DNA of 64,000 nucleotides from Palleronia abyssalis (lineage in GTDB: Bacteria > Pseudomonadota > Alphaproteobacteria > Rhodobacterales > Rhodobacteraceae). Shown in pieces: positions 47,056 through 55,036 of this stretch; position 1 is the stretch's first letter, and each line of letters starts with the position of its first letter. The translations under genes were made by a program, and so were the position numbers. Location: positions 111,569 through 175,568 of the forward strand of contig NZ_ONZF01000009.1 in assembly GCF_900302445.1 (NCBI RefSeq), read 5' to 3'. The notes beneath the pieces are model-generated. The model searched no databases. It saw only the letters and a program-made list of their open reading frames with translations, and had not been told where the DNA came from.

Positions 47056-48908
47056 GCTTCTACCTTGGTTGTTTTCGTTTTCTCGCGGCGTTCCAGCCAC
47101 CGGTCCAGCCAGTAGACCCGAGAGAGTTTCATCAACGCCTCGGGCCGTTCCGCAGCACCATCCAGAAACCTTATGGTACGCGCCAGTCCATCCGGGTCGA
47201 CATAGCCTTCCAGACGCTCCGGAAACCCCTTGCGGTACGCCTTGAAATGACCGCCCGGGTCTGCCGCGTAGCTCCGCTCCAACTCGGCCATGAAGTCGGT
47301 CTTGTCGCGGCGACATCGGACGACTTCCGGCAGAATGCCTCGCATGGCGTTTCTCAAAAGTGCGCGCGGAACCCCATCTGCAATCTTATCCGCATCGGAG
47401 CTCCCCAGGCAAATCTCGACGACCCGTCGGTCGTAGAATGGAAAATGCAACTGCACCCCGGCCCGGGAAGCGCTCCGGTCAAGTATTTCGAACCCGTCGG
47501 ATGTCGCCGGATTGACCATGACCGACGCATGCCGACGCGCTTGCGCGGGAAGGCCTGCATGGCATCGGGCCAGCGCGGCATTTACCCGTTCCACGAGAGC
47601 GCTGCGGTCCGCCAGCCCGCGATCAACGAGATCGCGCCAGGCGGATGTATCAGACGGTTTCTTTCCCAAACGCAAAAGCGATCGGATCGGCCATGGCGCG
47701 TGCTGGCTTGCCAGCAAAAGCAGCGTATGGCGGCCCTCCGAGACATGCGAGAAGCGGTCATGATTTTGCAGCAATCGCCACAAGGCACCCCACCTGTGCA
47801 GACGTGCCAGCGTTTCGAAATGCCAGGTTCCCGCACCGACGACTTCGTCACCCCCATGCCCGTCAATCAGGCCGCGCATCCCCTGCCGCGCCGCATGTTC
47901 AAGACCTTGACGCAAAGTTGCAAGGTTCGGCGCCATGACCGGAAAACCTTGTTCTTCGAAAAGCATGTCCGCCGCTGCGAAGCCCTCTCCCAACCGAGGG
48001 TAAATATCTACCCCGGATATGTTGCCGGTTGATCGGACCGCCGAGATGAAAGGCCCCTCATCGAGTTCCGGCAAGGCTTCGTAGCGCAGCGAGTAGGCTG
48101 TGATGCGCCGTTTCGTCGTGCGAGCGGCAAGGCAGGTCAATGCGCTTGAATCCAGTCCACCGCTGAGAAGCGTGCCGGTCTTGTCGGTCATTCGCTCTGC
48201 CACGGCGGCTTCCAGAGCGCCGGCGAGGGCATCAGGAGCCTCTTTTGCAGGGAGCACCCGCGGCGCGAGCTGCCACCATTGGCGCACTGAATACATGTCT
48301 TTGCGCGCGATCAGGACATGCCCGGGGGCCAGTCGCTCGACGCCCGAGAAAGGAGTTCTCGTCTCGGAGAAGTTCTGCCCGCCAAGAAACTGAGCGACCC
48401 AGATTTCGTCAATTGCCGCGTTCGGACCGGTCAGGGCCGCCGGTTCGCTGGAAATTCGAAGGCCATGCGGATCCCTCGAGAACGCCAAGGGCCGAATGCC
48501 GAACCGATCCCGGACCGCATAGAGTGTTTGACTTGCCGGAACCCAAAGAGCGAAGGCAAACTCGCCTTCCAGCCGGCTTACAGCATCCTCGCCCCAACGA
48601 TCGAAAGCATCGAGAAGCGCGACCGAGTCTCCCTGGTAGCGGTTTCTGGTCTCCTCGGCGAGCGCCGGGCCGTTGGTAAGCGCCAAATCCCCTGTCAGAA
48701 CAGGGCCGCCCTCACGAAGCTGCAAGGATGCCGTCGCGGGAGAGGCAGGTTCCGGGCCACCAAACCGCAGAAGGCCGACCCGGTCATCCTGCCAGCATTC
48801 GGGCTCCCTCGCCCCGCGATGCCGTAGCCTGTTTCGCAAGATCGGCAGTGATCGTGATACCCTTCCCGAATTTGCCCCCCAATCGACAACGGCGGCGATT
48901 CCGCTCAT
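47043..48908 (-). CDS. lasso cyclase, asparagine-synthetase-like (C protein)
   Basis: A 621-residue asparagine-synthetase B homologue. The N-terminal glutaminase-like domain lacks the catalytic Cys2 (MSGIAAVVDWGA), as in lasso cyclases. The synthetase domain has the PP-loop SGGLDSS at 249-255 and later GLIDGHGGDEVVGAG and FPFYDRRVVEICLG. It adenylates the Asp side chain of the core and closes the isopeptide bond to the N-terminal Gly. The ATG at 48908 overlaps the B2 stop (ATGA). The upstream extension of the frame crosses B2 and is not used. Confidence 0.92.
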   Translation of the reverse strand: MSGIAAVVDWGANSGRVSRSLPILRNRLRHRGAREPECWQDDRVGLLRFGGPEPASPATASLQLREGGPVLTGDLALTNGPALAEETRNRYQGDSVALLDAFDRWGEDAVSRLEGEFAFALWVPASQTLYAVRDRFGIRPLAFSRDPHGLRISSEPAALTGPNAAIDEIWVAQFLGGQNFSETRTPFSGVERLAPGHVLIARKDMYSVRQWWQLAPRVLPAKEAPDALAGALEAAVAERMTDKTGTLLSGGLDSSALTCLAARTTKRRITAYSLRYEALPELDEGPFISAVRSTGNISGVDIYPRLGEGFAAADMLFEEQGFPVMAPNLATLRQGLEHAARQGMRGLIDGHGGDEVVGAGTWHFETLARLHRWGALWRLLQNHDRFSHVSEGRHTLLLLASQHAPWPIRSLLRLGKKPSDTSAWRDLVDRGLADRSALVERVNAALARCHAGLPAQARRHASVMVNPATSDGFEILDRSASRAGVQLHFPFYDRRVVEICLGSSDADKIADGVPRALLRNAMRGILPEVVRCRRDKTDFMAELERSYAADPGGHFKAYRKGFPERLEGYVDPDGLARTIRFLDGAAERPEALMKLSRVYWLDRWLERREKTKTTKVEACLE

Positions 48909-49333
48909 CTCACCTCTGCCACGGCTTTGAATGGGCGATGCCGGATGTATTCGTCCCTGGGCCCTCCCAGAACGATGACATCCCCATGCATGAGCCAGGC
49001 ATGAGGCCTGAAACCGGAGCCTTTCTCGACGGGAAGGGTCAATCGGATCTCGGTCACATGGCCCCTGCGGCCAAGTAGCCATGACCCGGCAAAAGCCTGA
49101 GTAAGACACGTTGCTCCCGGAACAAGACGGCTTGCGGCCGAGACGGACCAGGAAACCTCTCGCAGATCACGGACCTCACACCCGGGCACTGGAGAGTTCG
49201 AGGCGGCATACCTTGCTATGCGCGTTTCAAGAAGACCGGTTTTGCGAAGACTCAAAGCAGTCCGTACGAAAACCAGGACCCAGAAAGCAACGAAGACAAG
49301 TTTCACCTTGTTCGGAAATTGACGGAGACTCAT
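48905..49333 (-). CDS. lasso leader peptidase (B2, transglutaminase-like)
   Basis: A 142-residue papain/transglutaminase-fold protease with the B2 pattern: catalytic Cys76 in PGATCLTQAFAGSWLLGRRG, His111 in GFRPHAWLMHGD and Asp118 in HGDVIVLGG. A hydrophobic N-terminal stretch (LVFVAFWVLVFVRTAL) is typical too. It removes the leader after the Thr(-2)-X(-1) position so that Gly1 is free for cyclisation. It overlaps both neighbours by 4 nt. Small size fits the split B1/B2 type rather than a fused B protein. Confidence 0.9.
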   Translation of the reverse strand: MSLRQFPNKVKLVFVAFWVLVFVRTALSLRKTGLLETRIARYAASNSPVPGCEVRDLREVSWSVSAASRLVPGATCLTQAFAGSWLLGRRGHVTEIRLTLPVEKGSGFRPHAWLMHGDVIVLGGPRDEYIRHRPFKAVAEVR

Positions 49334-49608
49334 TCCCCACCGATCGGTTCAACCAGCTTTCTCTGCGCCATATCGTCAAGCAGGCGCTCCGTATCAGATC
49401 GGCAGGTAGACGGCGACACGTCGTACTCGCCCACGATTCTCGAGACGATTTCGTCGGTGTCGCATCCCTCGGCAAGGGCCGTCCAGATCACGGCGCTCAC
49501 AGGATTGAGCGTATAATAAGAGTTTGAGGCTATATCGAGTATGGCGATGCCATCGCCATACTCGCACGCGACACAATCAGGTGCGGGGCGATAGCGCATG
49601 ACAGGCAA
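49330..49608 (-). CDS. PqqD-like RRE protein (B1)
   Basis: A 92-residue PqqD-fold RiPP recognition element that binds the precursor leader and delivers it to B2 and the cyclase. Typical features: GDGIAILDIASNSYYTLNPV, SAVIWTALAEGCDTDEIVSR and LLDDMAQRKLVEPI. The stop overlaps B2 (4 nt). It starts 88 nt after the precursor stop, beyond a terminator-like hairpin. Confidence 0.92.
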   Translation of the reverse strand: MPVMRYRPAPDCVACEYGDGIAILDIASNSYYTLNPVSAVIWTALAEGCDTDEIVSRIVGEYDVSPSTCRSDTERLLDDMAQRKLVEPIGGE

Positions 49609-49633
49609 ACCTCTTGGGACACTGCTTGGTTGT

Positions 49634-49677
49634 CAACAAAAGACGGACCTGAACGGATGGTTGCGTCCAGATCCGTC
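49634..49677 (-). terminator. intra-operon terminator-like hairpin between A and B1
   Basis: On the minus strand, 49677-49664 and 49655-49642 form a 14-bp stem (12 Watson-Crick and 2 G-U pairs) with an 8-nt loop, followed by TTTTGTT. This is a good intrinsic terminator. Placed between the precursor and the enzyme genes, it would let most transcripts stop after the precursor and a minority read through, so precursor mRNA exceeds enzyme mRNA. Confidence 0.7.
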
Positions 49678-49696
49678 AGATCAGAAGCATGCCTGC

Positions 49697-49834
49697 TCAG
49701 GAGAAGGTAAGTTCTGACACCAGAGTCCCGGCGCCGAACGCGGCGTCAATTCGGGTTCCGCTCGACTGGCCATGCGTCAGCGCTTCCAGTTTGCCTTCGA
49801 ACTTGAGTTGTGGTGCAGTATACGTCTTCATCAT
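49697..49834 (-). CDS. lasso peptide precursor (A)
   Basis: A 45-residue frame missed by ordinary calling. Two ATGs at 49834 and 49831 follow AGGA at 6 nt. The leader (residues 1-21) has MKTYTAPQLKFEGKLEALTH: a Y..P.L...G.L..LT pattern that RRE proteins bind, with Thr20 at -2. The core is residues 22-45: Gly22 (position 1) and Asp30 (position 9) would form a nine-membered macrolactam; the tail is 15 residues and ends LTFS with the C-terminal Ser45 available for phosphorylation. Bulky residues in the tail (Phe33, Leu38, Leu42, Phe44) could hold the thread. Downstream are B1, B2, cyclase, kinase and exporter. Confidence 0.9.
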   Translation of the reverse strand: MMKTYTAPQLKFEGKLEALTHGQSSGTRIDAAFGAGTLVSELTFS

Positions 49835-49870
49835 TCGTTATCCTAAAACTTTGATTACCGAGTAAATGTC

Positions 49871-49898
49871 ATGTTAGATCTGATCCTGACCATGTCAA
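49871..49898 (-). promoter_or_regulatory. sigma-70-type promoter of the lasso operon
   Basis: On the minus strand TTGACA (49898-49893) and TAACAT (49876-49871) are separated by 16 bp. The -35 box is perfect and the -10 box matches four of six. Initiation near 49864 would leave about 30 nt of leader before the precursor ATG at 49834. Confidence 0.6.
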
Positions 49899-50018
49899 CG
49901 AGCTCCACGGGCCAAACCGCCTCACACTGGGCGCAAGGAAGCCGAAATATGAATAATTCATGGATATAGACAACCAAGGGTTGAATCCCCCCTCAGCTCT
50001 TTCGCCCATTTCTAATCC

Positions 50019-51143
50019 ATGACTTTCGCACCATTTCAATACGCCAAGGTCGCCGGCGAATCTTGCGACGGTGAAGTTGCGTATACCCTTTTCGCGACCC
50101 GCTCCCCGACCGGAAAACCGCAGGCCCCACCCTCGCCCGGATCGATCGATCCGGAACGGCTTTTTGAGCTTGCGAGGCTGAACAAGGTGATCCCCATTCT
50201 ACCAACTCATCCGCAGGATCTGCCGGAAGGTTGCGGCGAACTCGCTTCCCGAATTGCCCTGGTCCGGTTGCGCACCCTTGCGCTCAATCGGCGCGGCTTG
50301 CTGGAGGGCATGCGGGTGTCGGGTCTACTGCGCGATGCCGGTATAGAGCATTGTCATCTCAAAGGCCCCCCCCAACAGATAGCGCTGTACGGAACCTACG
50401 CCCGCAAACCCTCGGCCGATATCGACATCCTAGTGCGCCCCAAGGACAGGAAGGACGCAATCACCCTGCTTCGGAAGGCCGGTTTCGAAAAAACTGAGCG
50501 TAACCTTTCGTTCTGGTGGACCCATTTTCTGGAAGAGATCCACCTGACCCGTCCCGACCACGAAGCCGTCCTCGATCTTCATCATGGTCTCGGGCAGGCA
50601 GGTCTTCCTCGCCCCCTGACACCCGATCGCTTCATCGACCGGCGGGTGGAGATCGAAGCCGAAGGGACAATCGTCGAAACCCCCTGTGCAGTCGATTGCT
50701 GCCTCCTGGGGGCCATAACAATCGCCAAAGCCTTTCGAGCGCATGAACCGATGCTTGCAGCGGTCCTGGATTTACGGGCCGCGCTACATGCGTTGGACCC
50801 ATGTCAACTCCGGGCACTTCCCGATACGGCCAGGAAGGCTGGCCTCGAGAAGACACTTGCTTTGAGCTTGCGTATTCTCGACGCTGTGCATGCAGGCAGC
50901 TTGCCAAGGCCGATTGCGCCGCCCCGAACGCCGTTTTCCGGTCTGGGCGTGGAAGATCTACGTCGCATGGCCATAACGCCCTGGGTGCCTGGGCTGCCGT
51001 GGCCGCGGCAGCGTATCATCCTGTTCGAGCTCTGTGGCGAGGATTATCTCGGCTTCGGCCGGGAAAGTCTGCGCTTGATCCTGTCCAATTTGTTCCGCAG
51101 CATTTTGACCATGGCCCCGGCAAGAAAACGGAAGACCCGATGA
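50019..51143 (+). CDS. nucleotidyltransferase family protein, lasso-associated
   Basis: A 374-residue protein of the NTP_transf_5-like family. The nucleotidyltransferase core shows HLKG at 113-116, YGTYARKPSADIDILVRPKD with the Asp pair at 134 and 136, and HEAVLDLHHGL downstream. In Firmicutes lasso clusters a homologue (PsmN of pseudomycoidin) adds hexoses to the phosphorylated C-terminal Ser. It is divergent from the precursor gene, 184 bp apart, and overlaps the downstream GT2 by ATGA. The same family is also common in polysaccharide loci, so its link to the lasso peptide is likely but unproven. Confidence 0.82.
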   Translation: MTFAPFQYAKVAGESCDGEVAYTLFATRSPTGKPQAPPSPGSIDPERLFELARLNKVIPILPTHPQDLPEGCGELASRIALVRLRTLALNRRGLLEGMRVSGLLRDAGIEHCHLKGPPQQIALYGTYARKPSADIDILVRPKDRKDAITLLRKAGFEKTERNLSFWWTHFLEEIHLTRPDHEAVLDLHHGLGQAGLPRPLTPDRFIDRRVEIEAEGTIVETPCAVDCCLLGAITIAKAFRAHEPMLAAVLDLRAALHALDPCQLRALPDTARKAGLEKTLALSLRILDAVHAGSLPRPIAPPRTPFSGLGVEDLRRMAITPWVPGLPWPRQRIILFELCGEDYLGFGRESLRLILSNLFRSILTMAPARKRKTR

Positions 51144-52132
51144 CAGGCGTCTTACCGGCCAAGCGCATCTGCGTGATCATTCCCGCCTATAATGCAGAGG
51201 CCACGATCACGGATGCCGTCAAATCCGCCTTGGCTCAACCGCTCGTAAGCGAAGTCGTCGTGATCGATGACGCCTCGAACGATGCAACCGGCAAAACCGC
51301 CCGCAAGGCAGGTCAGGAAGACGAACGCCTCAAAATCCTGCGCCCGGAAGAAAACATCGGTCCAGCAGCGGGCCGCAACCTGGCCATCGCCAACAGTTCC
51401 GCACCATTCATCGCTATTCTCGACGCTGATGACTACTACCTCCCCGATCGCTTTGCGTTTCTACCCGATCAGGGCGCATGGGACATTGCTGCGGACAACG
51501 TCCTGTTTGTCCCCGAAGCCCGGGAATGCCCCGTGGCACCGGGCGATATCGACAGAGGGAATGTCAGGGCCCTGGAAATGTTGACGCTCGAAGAGTTCAT
51601 CCGCGGCAATATTCCCCACCCGAAAGCCACGCGCTCTGAACTGGGCTTCCTGAAGCCGGTCATTTCCCGCGCCTTCCTCCAGACCCACGGCCTTTCCTAC
51701 GACGAAACTCTTCGGCTCGGTGAGGATTGCGACCTGTATATCCGCATGCTGCTGCATGGCGCAAATTTCGGGGTGAGTTCGCGTGTCGGATACGTGGCGC
51801 GCGTACGCCCGGACAGCCTGTCGGGCCGGCACCGCGGAAAGGATCTCGAAGCTCTCCTCACAGCGTCTCTTCGCTATCCTCACCAGGACCTTGACCCTGA
51901 GACGCGCAGTATCCTGAACGACTATCTGGCCCATCTGCGGCGGCGACATTGGCTGCACGCATTCCTCGAGATCAAGCAAGAGCGCGGCATGAAGGAAGCG
52001 CTCCACTTCGCGACCCGTTCCCTTCCCGCTTTTTCCGCCATCAGCCGAGGTGTCGTGCGGGACAAAATCCATGCTGCCTGGCCGGGATCAAAAGACATTC
52101 CGCCGGCAAGATACCTTCTTTCTCCGAAGTAA
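51140..52132 (+). CDS. glycosyltransferase family 2, coupled to the nucleotidyltransferase
   Basis: A 330-residue GT-A enzyme. Seen: ICVIIPAYNAEATITDAVKS, EVVVIDDASNDATGKTA, GPAAGRNLAIANSSAPFIAI and the metal site LDADDYYLPDRF, then LRLGEDCDLYIRMLL. The ATG overlaps the stop of the nucleotidyltransferase gene, so the two are translated together. It may glycosylate the lasso peptide or belong to the surrounding exopolysaccharide system. It is convergent with the ExoF-like gene. Confidence 0.88.
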   Translation: MTGVLPAKRICVIIPAYNAEATITDAVKSALAQPLVSEVVVIDDASNDATGKTARKAGQEDERLKILRPEENIGPAAGRNLAIANSSAPFIAILDADDYYLPDRFAFLPDQGAWDIAADNVLFVPEARECPVAPGDIDRGNVRALEMLTLEEFIRGNIPHPKATRSELGFLKPVISRAFLQTHGLSYDETLRLGEDCDLYIRMLLHGANFGVSSRVGYVARVRPDSLSGRHRGKDLEALLTASLRYPHQDLDPETRSILNDYLAHLRRRHWLHAFLEIKQERGMKEALHFATRSLPAFSAISRGVVRDKIHAAWPGSKDIPPARYLLSPK

Positions 52133-52171
52133 TTGGATGCGAAGGCTCGCGGCCCGATTTTCAGGACAGCT

Positions 52172-53350
52172 TCATCCGGAAATTTCGACCGGCTTCAGAC
52201 GTATTTCGACAATATCTCCGGGAACAAGAATCGTATCCAACCCCTGAAGCATGTCCTCTCGCCCACGGCGGATCGTGACTTGCAGAGCCTCTTCGGGATC
52301 TTCGACCGCTGTCAGCATGGCGGCGATGCGCCGCTGGAGCTCGCGCTCGGAGCGTGTGTCTTCCAATTGTGATGTGGTGGTCTGCAACTCGCTCAAACGC
52401 CGGGCGGTACGACCCTGAACAATCTCAAGACGCTCGGCCTCGGCGCGGGCAATATCCTGTTGGGCCTGCAAAATGGCGCTGCCGGCGTCGAAATCCTGCG
52501 ATTGCAGCGAGGTCACCTGCTGCTGGCTGCTCAAAAGCCGCGCGTTGTTTGCCAAACCTCGTTCGGACAGACCTCGGGTCGCCTCCAGCTGTTCACGTGC
52601 CGTCGCAAGTTGGTCATTGATGAGCACGAGCTTTTCCCGAAGCGTCTCGATCTCGTTCTCCAGCAACCTGAGGCTGCCCTCGATCAGCGACAGCCGTCTT
52701 TCGGTCTCCTCCCGGTTCATCTCGAACAGCCGACGCTCCCTCTCCCGCAAGACGCCATTGGCCGCCGGATCAAGCAATGGCGGGAAGTCAATGGCGTCCA
52801 ACCTGTCGACTTCGGCCCCGAGACGCGCCGCCCGCGTTGCAAGCTCGTCTTCCCGCCGGCGAAGATCCTCGAGCCGGTTCTCCGCTTCAAGCCGGGCGCG
52901 CAAAGGGTCAGTGCTCTCGATGCCGGTCAGGGGAATGCCACCCGCTCGCGCCAATGCCTTGCGCGCAGTCATGCCATCCCGGTACTCCATCGGCCCCCCA
53001 TCACGGACCAGCCCCGATACGAAAACAGGCGGGCGTTCGGTGATCGTGACCGTGACAGCCGGCTCATCCATCAACCCCAGGCGGTCCAGAAGCCTGTTTG
53101 CAATACTGCCCCCCAAATCTGCAGGACGGGTTTCGGCGGCTTTGAGCGTTCCGAGAAAGGGCACAACGATCGCTCCATCGGCATCAACTGTGTATATGCT
53201 CGTCCACCCCGACCAAGCGACCATTTCTCCTTCGATCGCGTCCCATTCCATCACCCGTATTTCGAGCGTGTCATCCGGCGCGATCGTCTCGGCCAGAACG
53301 GGCAAGACACCGGCCAGAAGGCCGGCGACTATCATCCAGAAGAGCTTCAC
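52172..53350 (-). CDS. exoF: ExoF/Wza-like polysaccharide export protein
   Basis: A 392-residue exported protein. Signal peptide: KLFWMIVAGLLAGVLPVLAE. A polysaccharide-export (PES) domain follows at about 22-110 (APDDTLEIRVMEWDAIEGEM, DGAIVVPFLGTLKAAETRP). A SLBB-like part comes next, then a long coiled coil (about 150-350, Glu/Arg/Leu-rich) and a terminal DTILVPGDIVEIRL motif. ExoF-type proteins link ExoP to the outer-membrane exit. It follows the sugar transferase by 3 nt on the same strand. Confidence 0.9.
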   Translation of the reverse strand: MKLFWMIVAGLLAGVLPVLAETIAPDDTLEIRVMEWDAIEGEMVAWSGWTSIYTVDADGAIVVPFLGTLKAAETRPADLGGSIANRLLDRLGLMDEPAVTVTITERPPVFVSGLVRDGGPMEYRDGMTARKALARAGGIPLTGIESTDPLRARLEAENRLEDLRRREDELATRAARLGAEVDRLDAIDFPPLLDPAANGVLRERERRLFEMNREETERRLSLIEGSLRLLENEIETLREKLVLINDQLATAREQLEATRGLSERGLANNARLLSSQQQVTSLQSQDFDAGSAILQAQQDIARAEAERLEIVQGRTARRLSELQTTTSQLEDTRSERELQRRIAAMLTAVEDPEEALQVTIRRGREDMLQGLDTILVPGDIVEIRLKPVEISG

Positions 53351-53353
53351 GAA

Positions 53354-54067
53354 CTACCGTGCCCCGCGTGCCTTGAGCACGGCGGGCAAGGTACGGACGA
53401 GAATCCAAAAATCCAGAACCAGGGTCCAGTTGCTGATGTAATACCGGTCCAGCTTGACCCGATCGCGGTACGACGTGTCGGATCTGCCGGAGACCTGCCA
53501 GGCGCCTGTTACACCCGGGCGGGCCTTGAGGTAGTAACCTGTCGAGCGCGCATAGTTGTCCAACTCGTCCTTGACGACCGGGCGGGGTCCCACGAGACTC
53601 ATTTCACCGTTTATGACGTTGATGATCTGCGGGATTTCATCGAGGGACAGCTTTCGAAGCACCACCCCGATCACCGTGACGCGGGGATCCTGGGGCAATT
53701 TTCGCTCCGCCATCCAGATCGCCAGATCGTGGGGATGGGCAGCGAAATGTTTCCTGAGCAATTCGTCGCCGTTCGTGACCATCGTCCGAAATTTCCAGCA
53801 CTTGAAGGTACGCCCCTCGAAGCCGACCCTCTTGTGACCAAAGAAGATCGGCCCCGGATCGGTGAGCTTGACCAGCAAGCACAAGCCCACGAACAACGGC
53901 AGGAACAACGGGATGAGCACCAGACAAATGGCAAGATCGAGGCTTCGCTTGGCCACACCGCCGACAGGTTGCCTTGAACGCGCCCTGATCGAGTCATCGG
54001 GATAATTGTCGCCCCGGAGGCCAGAGTTTGGATCAGCCTCGTATTCTTCGAGCTCTATCAAAGACAT
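53354..54067 (-). CDS. exoY: ExoY-like undecaprenyl-phosphate sugar transferase
   Basis: A 237-residue bacterial sugar transferase that starts the exopolysaccharide repeat by moving a sugar-1-phosphate to undecaprenyl phosphate. One membrane helix (LAICLVLIPLFLPLFVGLCL) precedes the catalytic core: TFKCWKFRTMVTNGDEL, LRKLSLDEIPQIINVINGEM, SLVGPRPVV and RPGVTGAWQVSGRS. I chose the ATG at 54067 with GGATGA at 5 nt; 54076 adds three residues. It leads exoF. The SyrA-like protein at 43938 is a candidate modulator. Confidence 0.93.
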   Translation of the reverse strand: MSLIELEEYEADPNSGLRGDNYPDDSIRARSRQPVGGVAKRSLDLAICLVLIPLFLPLFVGLCLLVKLTDPGPIFFGHKRVGFEGRTFKCWKFRTMVTNGDELLRKHFAAHPHDLAIWMAERKLPQDPRVTVIGVVLRKLSLDEIPQIINVINGEMSLVGPRPVVKDELDNYARSTGYYLKARPGVTGAWQVSGRSDTSYRDRVKLDRYYISNWTLVLDFWILVRTLPAVLKARGAR

Positions 54068-55036
54068 AATATTCATCCATTCACAATCATTACAGACCCG
54101 ACTAACACCGCGCAGGCTGTGGTCATCGCTCACTGATGCCGGTGTATTCACGATACAGCATCACCTTCTCGCTGTAGCCTTCGGGCCGCATGTAGACGCT
54201 GCGATGCGGCGGTCGAGTCCTTCTGCCCTAAAATTGCCACGATCGGGTGTTTTCCCAATACGGGATCGAGATAAATCGCGCTCTGCCGAATGATCAGGCA
54301 CTCCGGGCCACGTACTGCTCGAAAGTACGGTTAACTTCACGTTGATCTGGAGTTTCAGATAGATCGGCGATTTCTTGCCTGCCTATTAGAGCTGAAAAAA
54401 CAATACGTTTCCGCCCAATTTCAACTCAAAGGTGTATTATATTTTAAATATACCGCTCAGGGTTGCAAGATGTGCGCCCTCCAGCCTTCCGAGTCCTTTT
54501 TTTTGCGTGGGCCATCCTTGACGCTGGGCGCATTAGCGCACTCGAAATTCTTTCGCCACGCCCTCGAAAGGTTGCGCCACTCCTCTGCCCCGCCCCCCGG
54601 GGAGGGGCCGTCCAGGTGCGAGGCCGAAGGACCGGGCGGGCTTGAAGGAATGGCGTGACCTGCCAGCGCGCCCGTCCCTGCCCCACCGGCCGTCCGCATC
54701 TCCCCCTTTGCCGCATCCCCCGGTGTCCCACAGGCGCTGTCGGCACTCACCAGACTGCGGAGATGACCCGGGTGTCGCGCCCGCCGATCGCAGCATCGGG
54801 CAGGATATGGGCGGGGCGCGTGATCAGTCCAAGGACCACGCCCCCGCGACACCAGCCAGGCCCCGGGATAGCACAGCGCCCGCACCATCGTCGTAGCCGT
54901 CCGCGCTCCCTGATCGGCAGGGCCCTGAATCCGCTGCCCGGGCCAGTCCTTGCGATCTACACGGGCTTCGTATGCCGGGTTCTCGACTGCGCGACCCCAC
55001 CAAAGTCAGCATCCCGCCCCAAGGAACGCTTAAAAA
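54068..55036. other. long intergenic region upstream of exoY
   Basis: About 970 bp without a supported gene. The first 400 bp (54068-54460) are clearly AT-richer, ending with a T/A run near 54430, and probably hold the exoY promoter and regulatory sites. The rest (54480-55036) is very GC-rich, with open shadow frames but no recognisable protein. It may be decayed coding sequence. Confidence 0.4.

Noticed and set aside
47043..48908. Ordinary asparagine synthetase B
   Set aside because: The catalytic Cys2 of the glutaminase domain is absent, and the gene overlaps B2 and kinase genes in a lasso cluster.
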